A stretch of 64,000 bases of DNA. Source: Streptococcus suis. Lineage in GTDB: Bacteria > Bacillota > Bacilli > Lactobacillales > Streptococcaceae. The notes below the pieces were generated by a model, which saw only the letters and a list, made by a program, of their open reading frames with translations, did not search any database and was not told the origin of the DNA. Position numbers and translations under genes: made by a program. This document shows, piece after piece, positions 7,076 through 17,070 of this stretch. Where the stretch lies: NCBI RefSeq assembly GCF_024509555.1, contig NZ_JAMWEL010000006.1, forward strand, positions 1-64,000. Reading direction: 5' to 3'. Each line of letters begins with the position of its first letter. The stretch's first letter is position 1.

Positions 7076-8449
7076 TTATATCTCAAGTGCTATTTGTTGC
7101 TTCTTTTGGAGTGTTGTATCTTCACTAAACTTGGCCAAAGCTGCATCTATCACTTCAATCTCTGCTTCTTTTTCAACCAAGGGAGCCAAAACATCATACT
7201 TAGCCTTTACAAGCTGATAGTCCTCTTCCTTTGGAAAGACTTTTTCAACTTCTACTTTGGCTACTCGTAGCTTATCCTTTAAATCCTTTACCAGCTCTTG
7301 CGTCTTTTCTTGGTCATCTATAATATGGTCAATGGCATTGCTAATCCGTTGAATGGTTCCCACGTCTGATTTCAAATCAAGTGCGACAGTATACTGGTTA
7401 TCACCTACAATCATTAAAGAAATGGTTTCTGGTAAGGGCTCACTAGCACCTCGTGTAGTCATTTTCAAATCAAATCCTCTAAAGTTGGCCAGAGTCCGAA
7501 CTTCCTTAGTTTCTGAGCGGTTATAGGTAATGAGTTTTCGCAGATAGTCCCCAGCTTCAGCACGATTATCCATTGCTTGATTGTCAAATCGCATGACAAA
7601 ATCTTGCGCCTTTGTTGCCAAAGATTGGGCAATATCTTTATCATATTGACTCAACCGTTTTTCCATAATAGGGAGGTGCTTCTCGCTATAGGAAATGGTA
7701 TGGCGATACTCATCTTTGGAGCGATTAAAAGCTCGTTTTTGATTTTCTAAAACTGTCAGTTCATTTTCCAACTCCATTTTCAGTTTGAGATAGGGGTTAC
7801 CTGTCGCTAGAGCTTTAAAGTCAGAAGCAGTCATGGTTTGTTCATCAATGTCTTCAGCTGATCTCACAGGATGTTTTGAGGTCATTATCTGCGTAATGTA
7901 TTTGAGCTTATTCTCCTGCGTCTGCCAGAGGTAATTGTCGAAGCTCCCTTTAGTAATATAGTGATAAATATCTACCTCCTGGTGCATGTTTCCCTGTCGA
8001 ATTAGTCGTCCATTTCGCTGGACAATGTCTGAGGGCCTCCAGGGAACGTCTAAATGGTGGACAGCTTTCATGCGAGACTGGACGTTTAATCCTGTTCCCC
8101 CTTTTTCCGTAGAAGCCATGAGAATCCGTACTTCTCCACTATTGACCTTGCGTGACAGAGAGTTTTTCTTGTCATCCGTATTGGCATCATGGACAAAGGC
8201 AATTTCTTCTTTTGGTATCCCTCTATCAACTATGAGAGCTTTGAGTTCATTGTAAACATCAAAGCCTTCTTCCTTACTTTTAGGAGTTCCAATATCAGAG
8301 AAAATCATCTGAGTGGCTTTGTATTCAGCTCCTTCACGGTAAATCCGCTCGACATTATCGACTACTTGAAGGATTTTCTGATTGTCCGCTAAGGTATAAG
8401 CAGGGTCAATCAACCGCATATCAATGGCTAGTTTTCTGGCTTCACCTGT
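7076..8449 (-). CDS. Methylase/SNF2 helicase, 3' exon
   Basis: 3' exon of the gene split by the group II intron; 457 codons plus stop, starting in frame with ACA GGT GAA at 8449. It carries the second RecA-like domain: STEKGGTGLNVQSRM (motif V) and RPSDIVQRNGRLIRQG (motif VI arginine finger), then a coiled-coil tail. Without intron removal these essential helicase motifs would be lost, although an internal ATG at 8419 could start a fragment. Joined to 10845-16295 it gives a 2274-aa protein, a usual length for this ICE protein. Confidence 0.88.
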   Translation of the reverse strand, partial: TGEARKLAIDMRLIDPAYTLADNQKILQVVDNVERIYREGAEYKATQMIFSDIGTPKSKEEGFDVYNELKALIVDRGIPKEEIAFVHDANTDDKKNSLSRKVNSGEVRILMASTEKGGTGLNVQSRMKAVHHLDVPWRPSDIVQRNGRLIRQGNMHQEVDIYHYITKGSFDNYLWQTQENKLKYITQIMTSKHPVRSAEDIDEQTMTASDFKALATGNPYLKLKMELENELTVLENQKRAFNRSKDEYRHTISYSEKHLPIMEKRLSQYDKDIAQSLATKAQDFVMRFDNQAMDNRAEAGDYLRKLITYNRSETKEVRTLANFRGFDLKMTTRGASEPLPETISLMIVGDNQYTVALDLKSDVGTIQRISNAIDHIIDDQEKTQELVKDLKDKLRVAKVEVEKVFPKEEDYQLVKAKYDVLAPLVEKEAEIEVIDAALAKFSEDTTLQKKQQIALEI

Positions 8450-8507
8450 GTAGGGTAGGATACTAGCGAGGTAGTCATTGCGACCCCTTTTCCATTATCC
8501 CCCCACC

Positions 8508-8541
8508 GAACCGGACATGATACTTTCGCATCATCCGGCTC
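8508..8541 (-). ncRNA. Group II intron domain V
   Basis: 34-nt hairpin with arms GAGCCGGATGAT... and ...ATCATGTCCGGTTC around a GAAA-type loop, the catalytic heart of the ribozyme. Its conservation suggests that the intron can still splice. Confidence 0.88.
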
Positions 8542-8556
8542 TCCAGTAATTTCATT

Positions 8557-10344
8557 TCATAAACGTGTATTTATTGAACCATTATGTATTGCATGGTGAC
8601 AATCCCGACAAGTCACTAGCGTTTTTCGACATCTTGCTGACATGATTTCTTTCCACTTTGGAACTAATTTCCCATTGTGTTTGTTCAAGTCTGCTAATTT
8701 TCTGATATGATGTACCTCTATGTTCTCCTCACTTCCACATAGCTCACACTTATTTGCGAGTAATCGCTTGATAAGCTCTGTTCGACCACCATAAACTTGA
8801 TACGGAGCATCTTCTATTACAGCTTTCTTTTTATAAGAAAGTGAAATGCCACCCCATGTTGCAACTAGAGGAGGTTTATCTTCTCGAGGCACAACTACCT
8901 GTAAACACGGCACAGTTCGGCCATTCGTGCTAGTTGTGGTAGTCTTATATTTAGCTAACATTTTATTAATGGATGACTTATGTTTAAATGCTAATGTTTT
9001 AAGGAGTGATGTTTCCATATACCAATAGACTTTTGAGAACCATGACAAATTTTGTGCCAATATATAATATTGAACCAACCCTCTATATTCTTGTTGGTAA
9101 GTTTGAACGATACTAAAGTCATCATCATGCAATAAGTTATTACGATGAATAGCTTTACCATTTTTCATGTATTGGCGGCATTTGCTTTCAATAACTGATG
9201 CAGGTACAAATAATGCGATAACACCATTGGCACTCCGTCTCCCTTTGTTATCAATATAATCATTGACACGTTGTGCTTTTATCTTATATCCCAGAAATTT
9301 AGCTGATTCTCCAGTCGCATGGGTAATCAAAGTCTTTTCTTGAGAAAGCTCCAAAGATAACTTAGTATTTAAAAAGTCTCCAATTTGCTTCTTTATAGCC
9401 TTTGCCTCAGCTTTTGAACCTGTAAAGCCTAGAATAAAGTCATCCGCATACCGAACATATCTTAATCTCCGATAGCTGGTATCATAAGTATCAACTGAAG
9501 GGAGATTTCTTCTCTCAACAATTAACTGATGAGCTTTTTTATAATCTCCTTTATCCTGATAGCATTTAATTCTTCTACTCAAACGATTATAGGCTGAGTT
9601 TGCTTTCTGCTTGTTACCTCTTGTATATTGAGGTATCAGTTCTTCACCGACCCACTTATCAAATTGATGTAAATAGATATTAGCTAATAAAGGACTAATA
9701 ACTCCACCTTGCGGTGTTCCACTAATAGTCTTGTGAAACTTCCAATCATCAAGATATCCTGCCTCAAGCATATTTTTGATAAGCCTAATAAACCGACCAT
9801 CCTGAATTTGTCTAGACAACATAGTGATTAATACATCGTGGTCAATCGTGTCAAAATAACTAGAGATATCTCCTTCTATGAACCAACGTGTCCCTTTCCA
9901 GGTCTGAATTTCTTGTAAAGCTGTATGACACCCTCTTTTTGGTCTAAAACCATGAGAATGTTCACTAAATTGTGGCTCATAATAGGCTTCTAATATCATG
10001 CGAATCACTTCCTGAAGAAGTTTATCACTCCATACTGGTATTCCCAAAGGACGGTGTTTTCCATTCTTTTTAGGAATGTACTCTCTCCTAGCTGGTCTCC
10101 AATAATAGGTTTCTCGTCTTAATTGTTCAATAATCATATCTATTTTTTGAATAGACATTCCATCAATCGTTTCCTCTGAAACACCCTTTGTCATTGCTCC
10201 ATTATTCGGGTATAACTTTGCATAGGCTATCAGATAGAGTTCACGATTAAATAGTAACTTATAAACCCTTTCGAGTGGTTTATCTTGTTTTCCACGTTCA
10301 TGAATGACCGTTAAAATAGTTTTGGCTGTACGCATCCCACGCAC
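8557..10344 (-). CDS. ltrA: Group II intron reverse transcriptase/maturase with HNH endonuclease
   Basis: 595 aa, full length. Reverse transcriptase domains run about residues 60-350 with the active site RYADDFILG and HRPLGIPVWSDKLLQE; a maturase X domain follows. The C-terminal HNH nuclease (about 535-595) has CELCGSEENIEVHHI and CRDCHHAIHNG zinc cysteine pairs. No frameshift is visible, so retrohoming looks possible. Related proteins assist splicing of their own intron and insert it at cognate DNA sites. The ORF starts 500 nt into the intron and ends just before domain V. Confidence 0.95.
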   Translation of the reverse strand: MRGMRTAKTILTVIHERGKQDKPLERVYKLLFNRELYLIAYAKLYPNNGAMTKGVSEETIDGMSIQKIDMIIEQLRRETYYWRPARREYIPKKNGKHRPLGIPVWSDKLLQEVIRMILEAYYEPQFSEHSHGFRPKRGCHTALQEIQTWKGTRWFIEGDISSYFDTIDHDVLITMLSRQIQDGRFIRLIKNMLEAGYLDDWKFHKTISGTPQGGVISPLLANIYLHQFDKWVGEELIPQYTRGNKQKANSAYNRLSRRIKCYQDKGDYKKAHQLIVERRNLPSVDTYDTSYRRLRYVRYADDFILGFTGSKAEAKAIKKQIGDFLNTKLSLELSQEKTLITHATGESAKFLGYKIKAQRVNDYIDNKGRRSANGVIALFVPASVIESKCRQYMKNGKAIHRNNLLHDDDFSIVQTYQQEYRGLVQYYILAQNLSWFSKVYWYMETSLLKTLAFKHKSSINKMLAKYKTTTTSTNGRTVPCLQVVVPREDKPPLVATWGGISLSYKKKAVIEDAPYQVYGGRTELIKRLLANKCELCGSEENIEVHHIRKLADLNKHNGKLVPKWKEIMSARCRKTLVTCRDCHHAIHNGSINTRL

Positions 10345-10839
10345 CTAATCCTTTCTAACTAATCGAAATTACCTGTCACCCTTCGCCATGTACAAGGATT
10401 TCCCTTGCTCGGACTACTACGGTGACTCCGTTACCATAAGGGTCTCCCCTCTTAGGCAATCCTGCTATTCGTTAAAAATGTACGTTCTAGTAACCCTTAG
10501 GTTCCTCACTCATTCCTTTATTCATACTTATCGTATGCTCTTTTACTGTAGAAAGTTATTCGTCCAAAATCACAACAACGAATATACAGTAACATCGGTC
10601 TCAGTTACTTTCCGATGGGCGATGCTTTGCACCTAGTCAGAATTGAGGTTCAAGCAGTTTAGCCTTAACCATAGGTTACGGAACTTGCGGCACATCAAAG
10701 CGTTGTAACTCGCTCCTTATCCGCTTTACTAACATGCTATTGTCCCCTTTGGGTTTCCCCGCTAGGTTAGTTAGTTGCTCCTATTATTTACTTTCAATAA
10801 TATCCCTCTGTAAGGGAGATACATTTTTACGCTTAACAG
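10345..10839 (-). ncRNA. 5' ribozyme part of the group II intron (domains I-IV)
   Basis: About 500 bases without a protein gene. Reading frames here are short and lack ribosome sites; the sequence is the structured domain I-III region plus the start of domain IV. Exon-binding sites were not assigned. Confidence 0.8.
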
Positions 10840-10844
10840 CGCAC

Positions 10845-13800
10845 TATTTTAAGCATGTTATCTCTACTTGGATCAACACTACCTGACTTGATAGCGTCTG
10901 AACGCTTTACCAGCTCTTCTAAATAGTATTTCTGAGCTTGCGTTAACTCGCTTTCCACCGCAATAATCTTAGCTTCAGGTACAGGTAAGTCGAGCATATC
11001 TGAGGTCTGAATATCGGCAGTTTCCTTATAGATTCGCATGAGTTCAGGAAGGTTGACAAATTTCTTGAACCGTTTCTTGGGTTGGTACTTATCTCCTGTC
11101 GGGGCTAGTTCCATAGAGTTTTCAATATTCCCAAAAGCCCCAACCCATGAATCAAAATTGGATACCTGGTATCGCTCTAAAACATCAGGTTGAATGTAAT
11201 TCATCATGGTGAAAAGTTCACTAATAGAGTTAGAAACTGGTGTTCCTGTCGCAAAAACGACATTTCTATCTCCATGCTCTGCCTGAACCTGTCTCACCTT
11301 CATCTCCATGTCTACGTTCTTTTTTGAAGTAGTATTGGTGATTCCCGCGACATTCCCAAGTCCAGTGATTGGACGGATATTCTTGAAGTGATGAGCCTCA
11401 TCCACAAAAAGAAAATCAATGCCAAGGTTTTCAAATTCGATAAAGGTATCTCGCTCTAGTTTTTGGAGTTCTTCCAACTGGTGTTCTAATCCCTTAATCG
11501 AACGTTCCGCTTCTTTCACCGTATAATCACTGTCACTTCCCAGCTTGATTTCTCGGAGTTGCTCGAGTTTGTCATTGATATAGGTGACCTGTTTTTCACG
11601 ACTCATCGGTATTTTCTCAAACTGGGAATCCCCAATGACAATGGCATCATAGTCCCCTGTAATAATACGGGATACAAACTGTTTGCGTTTGGCTTTGGCA
11701 AAGTCTTTCTTAGTGGTCACATAGACTTTTTTGGTTGGGAAAAATTTCATGATTTCTTGACCAAACTGAGCAGTCAAACTAGAAGGAACCACATAGAGAG
11801 GTTTATGCACCATCCCTAATTCTTTCAACTTGAAACCAGCTCCAAGCATGGTCAAGGTTTTTCCAGACCCTACCTCGTGGGCTAGTAGGGCACGTTTTTC
11901 CACCACAATCCGTTGAATGGCATTCTTTTGGTGAGGACGTAAGGAAATATTCTGAGCAAGTCCATCAATGGTTAAATGGCTACCATCATAGGACTTTGAT
12001 ACCGTACGATTGTAGAGCCTATTATAGGTGTCTTCAATCATCTGTTGGACTTCTGGATACCTTGCTACAAAATCTTGAAAGAGTTCCTGTAGGTGTGTTT
12101 CCTTGGCACGTAGGACCGTTGTTTTCTCTACATCCGTCACATTCTTTTTCTTATCCCCTTCAACAATTTGTTTTGTGATAGTTGGTTGATTGGAATTCAG
12201 GAGATTTTCAAAGATTTTTCGACCACTATCATAGCGTGAAGCAGGGACACCTAAACTCCTATCTGTTGCGTTGGAATAGGTGTAGGCAAACTTAGATTGG
12301 TAAGTGATAACCCCGTCAATGGGACTGACTTCTAGGACTGTCGCAACTTCTTGGTCTGACAGTTCATAGGCTTTCCCCATAAAGGTTTCTTGGGCAAATT
12401 TTCCAAAAACAGCCAGAGGAATCCAGCGTGAACCGATTCGATAATCAATGTCTGCTAAAGTAATACGGGCTGGTTTGATAGCTTCTAGAAGTCCTGCATA
12501 ATATGACCAGTTAAAGTCCTGATTGTCTTGTTTGACGAATAGATCTACCACTTCTAACTTAGTGACGACATCCCCTGACAGAAAGTCTTGGCGAGAAACA
12601 TAGGTCAATTCTCCATTCAAATACTTCTCAGAATCAGGCATAATGAGGTCGCCTAATTCCTCAATCAAAGTCATCTTCGATTCAACCTGATAGATAGACA
12701 TCATATAAGCAAAATCAACACCTCGTCCGTCAGCCAAGCTGGAATTTAAGGCATCAAGGGCAGTATGTACCTTTTTAACCTCTTTTTCGGGACGCACTAG
12801 AGCCTTCTCAAAGGCAAGGGATTTAGTATAGATAACAGACTTTCCACTTGGATCCAGACGTTCATCTTCCAAACTAGCAAGGAGCGAATACTTATCATCA
12901 CTATCAAAAAGATTGCGGTTCACTGCACTGTTCAAATACCCATAGCGTTTGACAAAGCTATCATAGGTACGATTGAGTTTGCCTAACAAGTGGTTAAAAG
13001 TCTTCTTATCGTAGTCATAATAGCGTTGAATGGCAATAACTTCTTGGTAGGCATTGCGAATATCGACCATTCCTTTGATACGTGCCACTTCTTTATCAGA
13101 CAATGGAGCTTCATAGAAAACTGTCTTTTTATAATATCCCTTAAACTGACCACGTTTTGCTGCATCATCGGTCACATAGACATCCAGAGCAGTGTTATCA
13201 GTCACTTCTAAGGCATTAAAGCGATCAATCTGCTTTTGAGAATGTTTGGTGTCCCATGCTTTGAAGTTGCCCTCTTCATCGATATAGTAACTGATTTCTT
13301 CCGTCTTGGTTCCGACTCGAATGCCTTTATTATCTCGATAGTAAACTGTAGAACCCTGGTAACCAAAACTGTACTGACCCAGATTCTCCCTCATTTCAGC
13401 TGGAATGGAGGTATCAATGACTTGTTTGATCAACACATCTGGATTAATGATGACCTCATTTCTATCAATCTCTCTTGGGGCTTTTACTTGATGTAGAGCT
13501 GCTTCAACACTTGCAATCAAGTCATCACTAGTCCCCTTAACAGAAAGTGTTCCTCCGTTAAAATTTCTGACCTCGTAGGTTCCTAGCACCTGGCTATTGT
13601 ATTCTCCATCAAAGTAAGGATTGAGCCAAATGCGACTATCCTTTTCATAACGAATGGAACCTGAAAAGGCTAAGTCGTCTGCCACATATTCCTTGTTCAG
13701 GTGTTTCTGGAAGAATAACATATCCGTTGTGACACTCGTTCCCGCAATGGCCTTAAAGGCAGAATCAGGCAGTCGAACCCCACCAAGAAATTCAGTTGTC

Positions 13801-16295
13801 TCACGTATATCTTGTAAGATGTTTTCTGTTCGCTTATCCATGGTTCCTGTGGAAGAGATAATCGCTACTTGTCCACCATCATGGACCAAATCAAGTGACT
13901 TTTTGACAAAGTAGTCATGAATCATGTAAGGCCTATCGTACCTGTTATCCGCAATTCGTATATTGGCAAAGGGAACATTTGAAATCACTAAATCAAAACT
14001 ATTGTCATTAAACTCCACCGTCTCAAAGCCTTTAATTTCAATATGACTATTGGGATGAAGGTGTTTGGCAATAGCTCCTGTAATAGTATCTAATTCCACA
14101 CCATATAACTCACTCTTTTCTCTTAAGTGTTTGGGCATTGCTGCAAAAAAATTACCTGTTCCCATGGAAGGATCTAGGATTTTGCCACCTGTAAAGCCAT
14201 CTCTTTCCAACTTATCCCACATCTGACGAATCAGGGCTGGGTCTGTGTAATAGGCTGTCAGAGAGGACTGTTTCATATCCGAATACTCTTTATCTGTGAC
14301 TAGGCTTTTCAGTTCTTCTCGTTCCTTAGAAAATTTTGGATTATAGTCATCAAAAAATTCATTGGCTAGTCCACCCCAGCCTACATACTTGGCAAGGAGT
14401 TCTTGTTCATTTTTACTTGCCTGACGGTGTCCCGTTTCAAGTGTTTTAACCAAACGAATGGCCGCAATGTTTATCTCAACCTTATCTCTAGCAGTCTTAG
14501 GATAAAAGTCTGTCAAATCTTCTGGAAAATAAAAGTCCGTTACTGGAATCTCTGGAATTGTTTCGACGACTTCCTCTTCAGGAATTTGATTATCTGTTTC
14601 TTCAAGATCAGTATCGTTATGACCATTTTCTGAACCGTCTGGTTCCAATAGTCCAATACTCTGAACTGGCTCCTCTTCCAGATATGAGAATAGGTTTAAT
14701 TCTTGGTTCGCTTCTGCTAACTCTGTTTGTTGTTCTGACTTTAGCTGATGAAGTGCCTGACTGACTTCTTCCCAGGTCCTCACATAAAGAACTGGATTTT
14801 GTTCAATGATATCCGAAAAATCATTGACTAACTCAATCCGAATCAAACCATTCAATCGAGCATCGCTGACCGACATGACCTCAAAGTCCTGTCCCTTATA
14901 GGAAACCAATGACCCCAGAGGATAAGTGTCCAAGACTCTCTGAACCAGTGGATTTTCCGCGAATTCTTCATCAACTACTTCTTTCGTCTCAGCTTTCTCC
15001 AGCTTCCTTTTCCAATCTCTGAAAGTTAAAACTGGCTGATTGCCTTTATCTTTTTCAAATTGCTCCGCGTCTTCTCTGCTGAGTTCTTGGTGTAAAAAGG
15101 CGTAGGCAACTTGTCGCAGCTCTTCAAGGGAAAGCTGGCTACCAAAGAAAAATTCAACCTTTTCATGACTTAGTCCCATTTGGAGTAGTTCTGTCGCAAG
15201 GGCTAGTTGAGTTACCGAGGCTTTGGGATAACCACCTAATAAAGCAAGGTCCGCATTTTTTAAACGAAAACGACCAGCCGCATCCAATAAAATACCGACT
15301 TGGTCTGGGTCAAACTGAGATAGCTCAATCCCCACTTGAGTCAATTTTTCTTGATTTTCTATCCTAATGGCTTGTCCAATTTTTTCTAATTCCTTTTCTT
15401 CGACTCTAGTCAAAGTTCTTTTCAACTCATAGGGACTACCATCAGCCTCTAGATAGGTAAGTAACTCCTCGCCATCAAAGACTGGTGTCATTTCCATCTC
15501 AGTGTCAAAATCACCTCGTCTAAAACTTGGAACTCTGGAACGTTCATTTCGAATATGGTCAAAATATGTTAGAATCTCAAATTTACGTCGTAAAGATAAC
15601 TCTTCATAGGCTGGTAGATGATTTGTTTTTCCAGTTCGGATATCCAGTTGGGACAAATCTACATCCAAACTAGCAATAACCAGAGAGCCCTCTTCTCGAA
15701 AAGATATTGCTTGATGAACACTTGTTTTGTGCTCATCAACAGTTTCTTCATTTTCTAAAACAGTTTCATCAACTCCTGTTTCAAGCTCAGGCTCGTAGGT
15801 CAAGAGAAACAGTTCAATATCTCGGCTGATCCGATCCGCTAAATTATTAGCCACACGATACACATTGACCAAATTAGCTCCCCTACTCTTTTGTAATAGA
15901 GAATCTGGTGAAATAGTTTGGTAGTGTCCATTTGAGTCTAATAGTTGAAAACGAGTGGCCAGATTGAACAAGGCCACTTCAATCACCAAGTTTTTTTCAG
16001 ACGGCGATAATTTGTCAAGTTTTTGGAGACCATTTTGGCCGAATACTTGTGTATAGGTCAATAGATCATGAGCGGTATCATAAGGACTAGCCTGAACAAA
16101 AGCTGAAACATCTGTCTCAAAGTGAAGTACCTGAACAGATTTATTAATTTCTTGCTTATTGGTTAAAAACTGACGAATAAGACTATCCCACTCCTCATCA
16201 AAATGCTCTGCTTGGTAATATAAAAATGCCTCAAGCAGGGCTCTATCACGAGGAATGGTGGCTCTCATCATTTGTAGTAAGACTTCTTGATTCAT
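10845..16295 (-). CDS. Methylase/SNF2 helicase, 5' exon
   Basis: 1817 codons from the ATG at 16295 (GGGAGG 4 nt upstream) to the intron. An adenine-methyltransferase-like domain has DPSMGTGNFF (about residue 705) and the catalytic-type NVPF (about 775); the SNF2 ATPase has a P-loop HEVGSGKT (about 1473) and DEAH box VDEAHHFKN (about 1632). Such giant proteins are conserved in Gram-positive conjugative elements and are thought to protect or remodel incoming DNA; this role is inferred. Helicase motifs V and VI lie in the 3' exon. Unspliced mRNA would add only V-R-C before a stop. Confidence 0.9.
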
Positions 16296-16311
16296 TTTCC
16301 CTCCCATTTTA

Positions 16312-16340
16312 AAAGGGCTGAGAGTTTTTCTCAGCCCTTT
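16312..16340 (-). terminator. Terminator-like hairpin upstream of the SNF2/methylase gene
   Basis: A perfect 12-bp stem AAAGGGCTGAGA/TCTCAGCCCTTT with a 5-nt loop lies between the 184-aa gene and the giant gene, followed by TTTT on the minus strand. It could attenuate read-through from the adhesin genes into the SNF2 gene. Confidence 0.65.
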
Positions 16341-16343
16341 GCG

Positions 16344-16895
16344 TTAATCTAGGACCAAGGCTCGTTGGTCACTTTCTTGTAGAATACCTTCCATTACAGT
16401 TGCCACATAGTGTTGTAAGAAATGACTTTTCTGGTCTAGTAAATCTTTTTGCAAGGCAAGGTGAACCAAATCTCCAAAATAATCCTGACTGGAAATAGCC
16501 AATTCCTGTTGAATTATGGCCTGTAAGGTTTCAAGGCTAAGTGGTGAATAATCGTCACTATCCAAAACCTCATACTGTTCCAAGGTGTCTGAGAGACTAT
16601 TTGAGGACATTAAATCCATAATAAAACTAGAGCCTTCACCTGTTCGGTACAACTTTTCCAGAATGTCAGTCATATCTGCCTGTACTTCATCCTGATAACT
16701 ATCAACTTTAACTCGTAGCTCATCACTAATCAAGGATAGGTCATCCTCATCCATATAATCTTGATAAACCTGATTGAGGATTGTTCTATTAGAAATACTT
16801 AATTCCAAAGAGAGAAAGGCTTTGATAAACTCTTGGTAATCGACCTTCTCCATTTCAGACAAAGCCTCTTTCATGGTGTCAAAGTTCCAAGCCAT
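16344..16895 (-). CDS. Acidic helical ICE protein, unknown function
   Basis: 183 aa from ATG 16895 (AAGGAG 7 nt upstream). Acidic (many Asp, Glu, Ser), predicted mostly helical, no signal peptide or membrane segment. It overlaps the end of the 63-aa calcium-loop gene by 17 bp and is followed by the hairpin before the SNF2 gene. Function not recognised. Confidence 0.75.
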   Translation of the reverse strand: MAWNFDTMKEALSEMEKVDYQEFIKAFLSLELSISNRTILNQVYQDYMDEDDLSLISDELRVKVDSYQDEVQADMTDILEKLYRTGEGSSFIMDLMSSNSLSDTLEQYEVLDSDDYSPLSLETLQAIIQQELAISSQDYFGDLVHLALQKDLLDQKSHFLQHYVATVMEGILQESDQRALVLD

Positions 16896-17070
16896 CACAC
16901 AACTCCTTTTGTGGGACTAGTGGTGAATGTCCAGATTGTAGCTCTTCTAAATCAGCTTGACCATCACCATCTGTGTCAACAGACTGCGGATTGGTTCCGA
17001 AAGCCAGTTCCTGAGCATCTGTCAAACTATCTTGGTCTGAATCCTTTTCATAAATAGTTTTTGGATTCAT
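16879..17070 (-). CDS. 63-aa protein with two calcium-binding Asp loops
   Basis: Two thrombospondin type 3-like loops, KDSDQDSLTDAQE and VDTDGDGQADLEE, each about 13 residues, follow one another. There is no signal peptide, so it looks like the free end of a surface protein rather than a secreted one. Its ribosome site GGAGGAG is made of the last codons (Lys-Glu-Glu-Lys) of the adhesin gene and the ATG follows directly, so translation is coupled. Function unknown. Confidence 0.75.
   Translation of the reverse strand: MNPKTIYEKDSDQDSLTDAQELAFGTNPQSVDTDGDGQADLEELQSGHSPLVPQKELCDGLEL

Larger units (their letters stand above)
8450..10844 (-). mobile_element. Group II intron inside the SNF2/methylase gene
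   Basis: 2395 nt on the minus strand. The 5' end is GTGCG (10844-10840), immediately after codon ATA; the 3' end is CTAC (8450), giving the AY ending. Removing it restores LKI-TGEARKLAID in phase 0. Domain V is recognisable at 8508-8541 (starts GAGCCGG, tetraloop GAAA, ends CCGGTTC). Domain VI follows, with a candidate branch-point A 7 nt from the 3' end. The ORF for the maturase is at 8557-10344. Confidence 0.92.

Noticed and set aside
10388..10636. 82-aa open frame upstream of the intron reverse transcriptase
   Set aside because: It is on the opposite strand inside the ribozyme domain region, lacks a ribosome site and has no protein-like pattern.
8419..10844. SNF2/methylase gene broken by a frameshift or nonsense mutation
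   Set aside because: The interruption has exact group II intron ends and restores the frame when removed, so it is a split gene and not a simple pseudogene.
8450..10844. Insertion sequence or integrated mobilizable element in the SNF2 gene
   Set aside because: No terminal inverted repeats, target duplication, transposase or integrase; domain V and a maturase are present instead.
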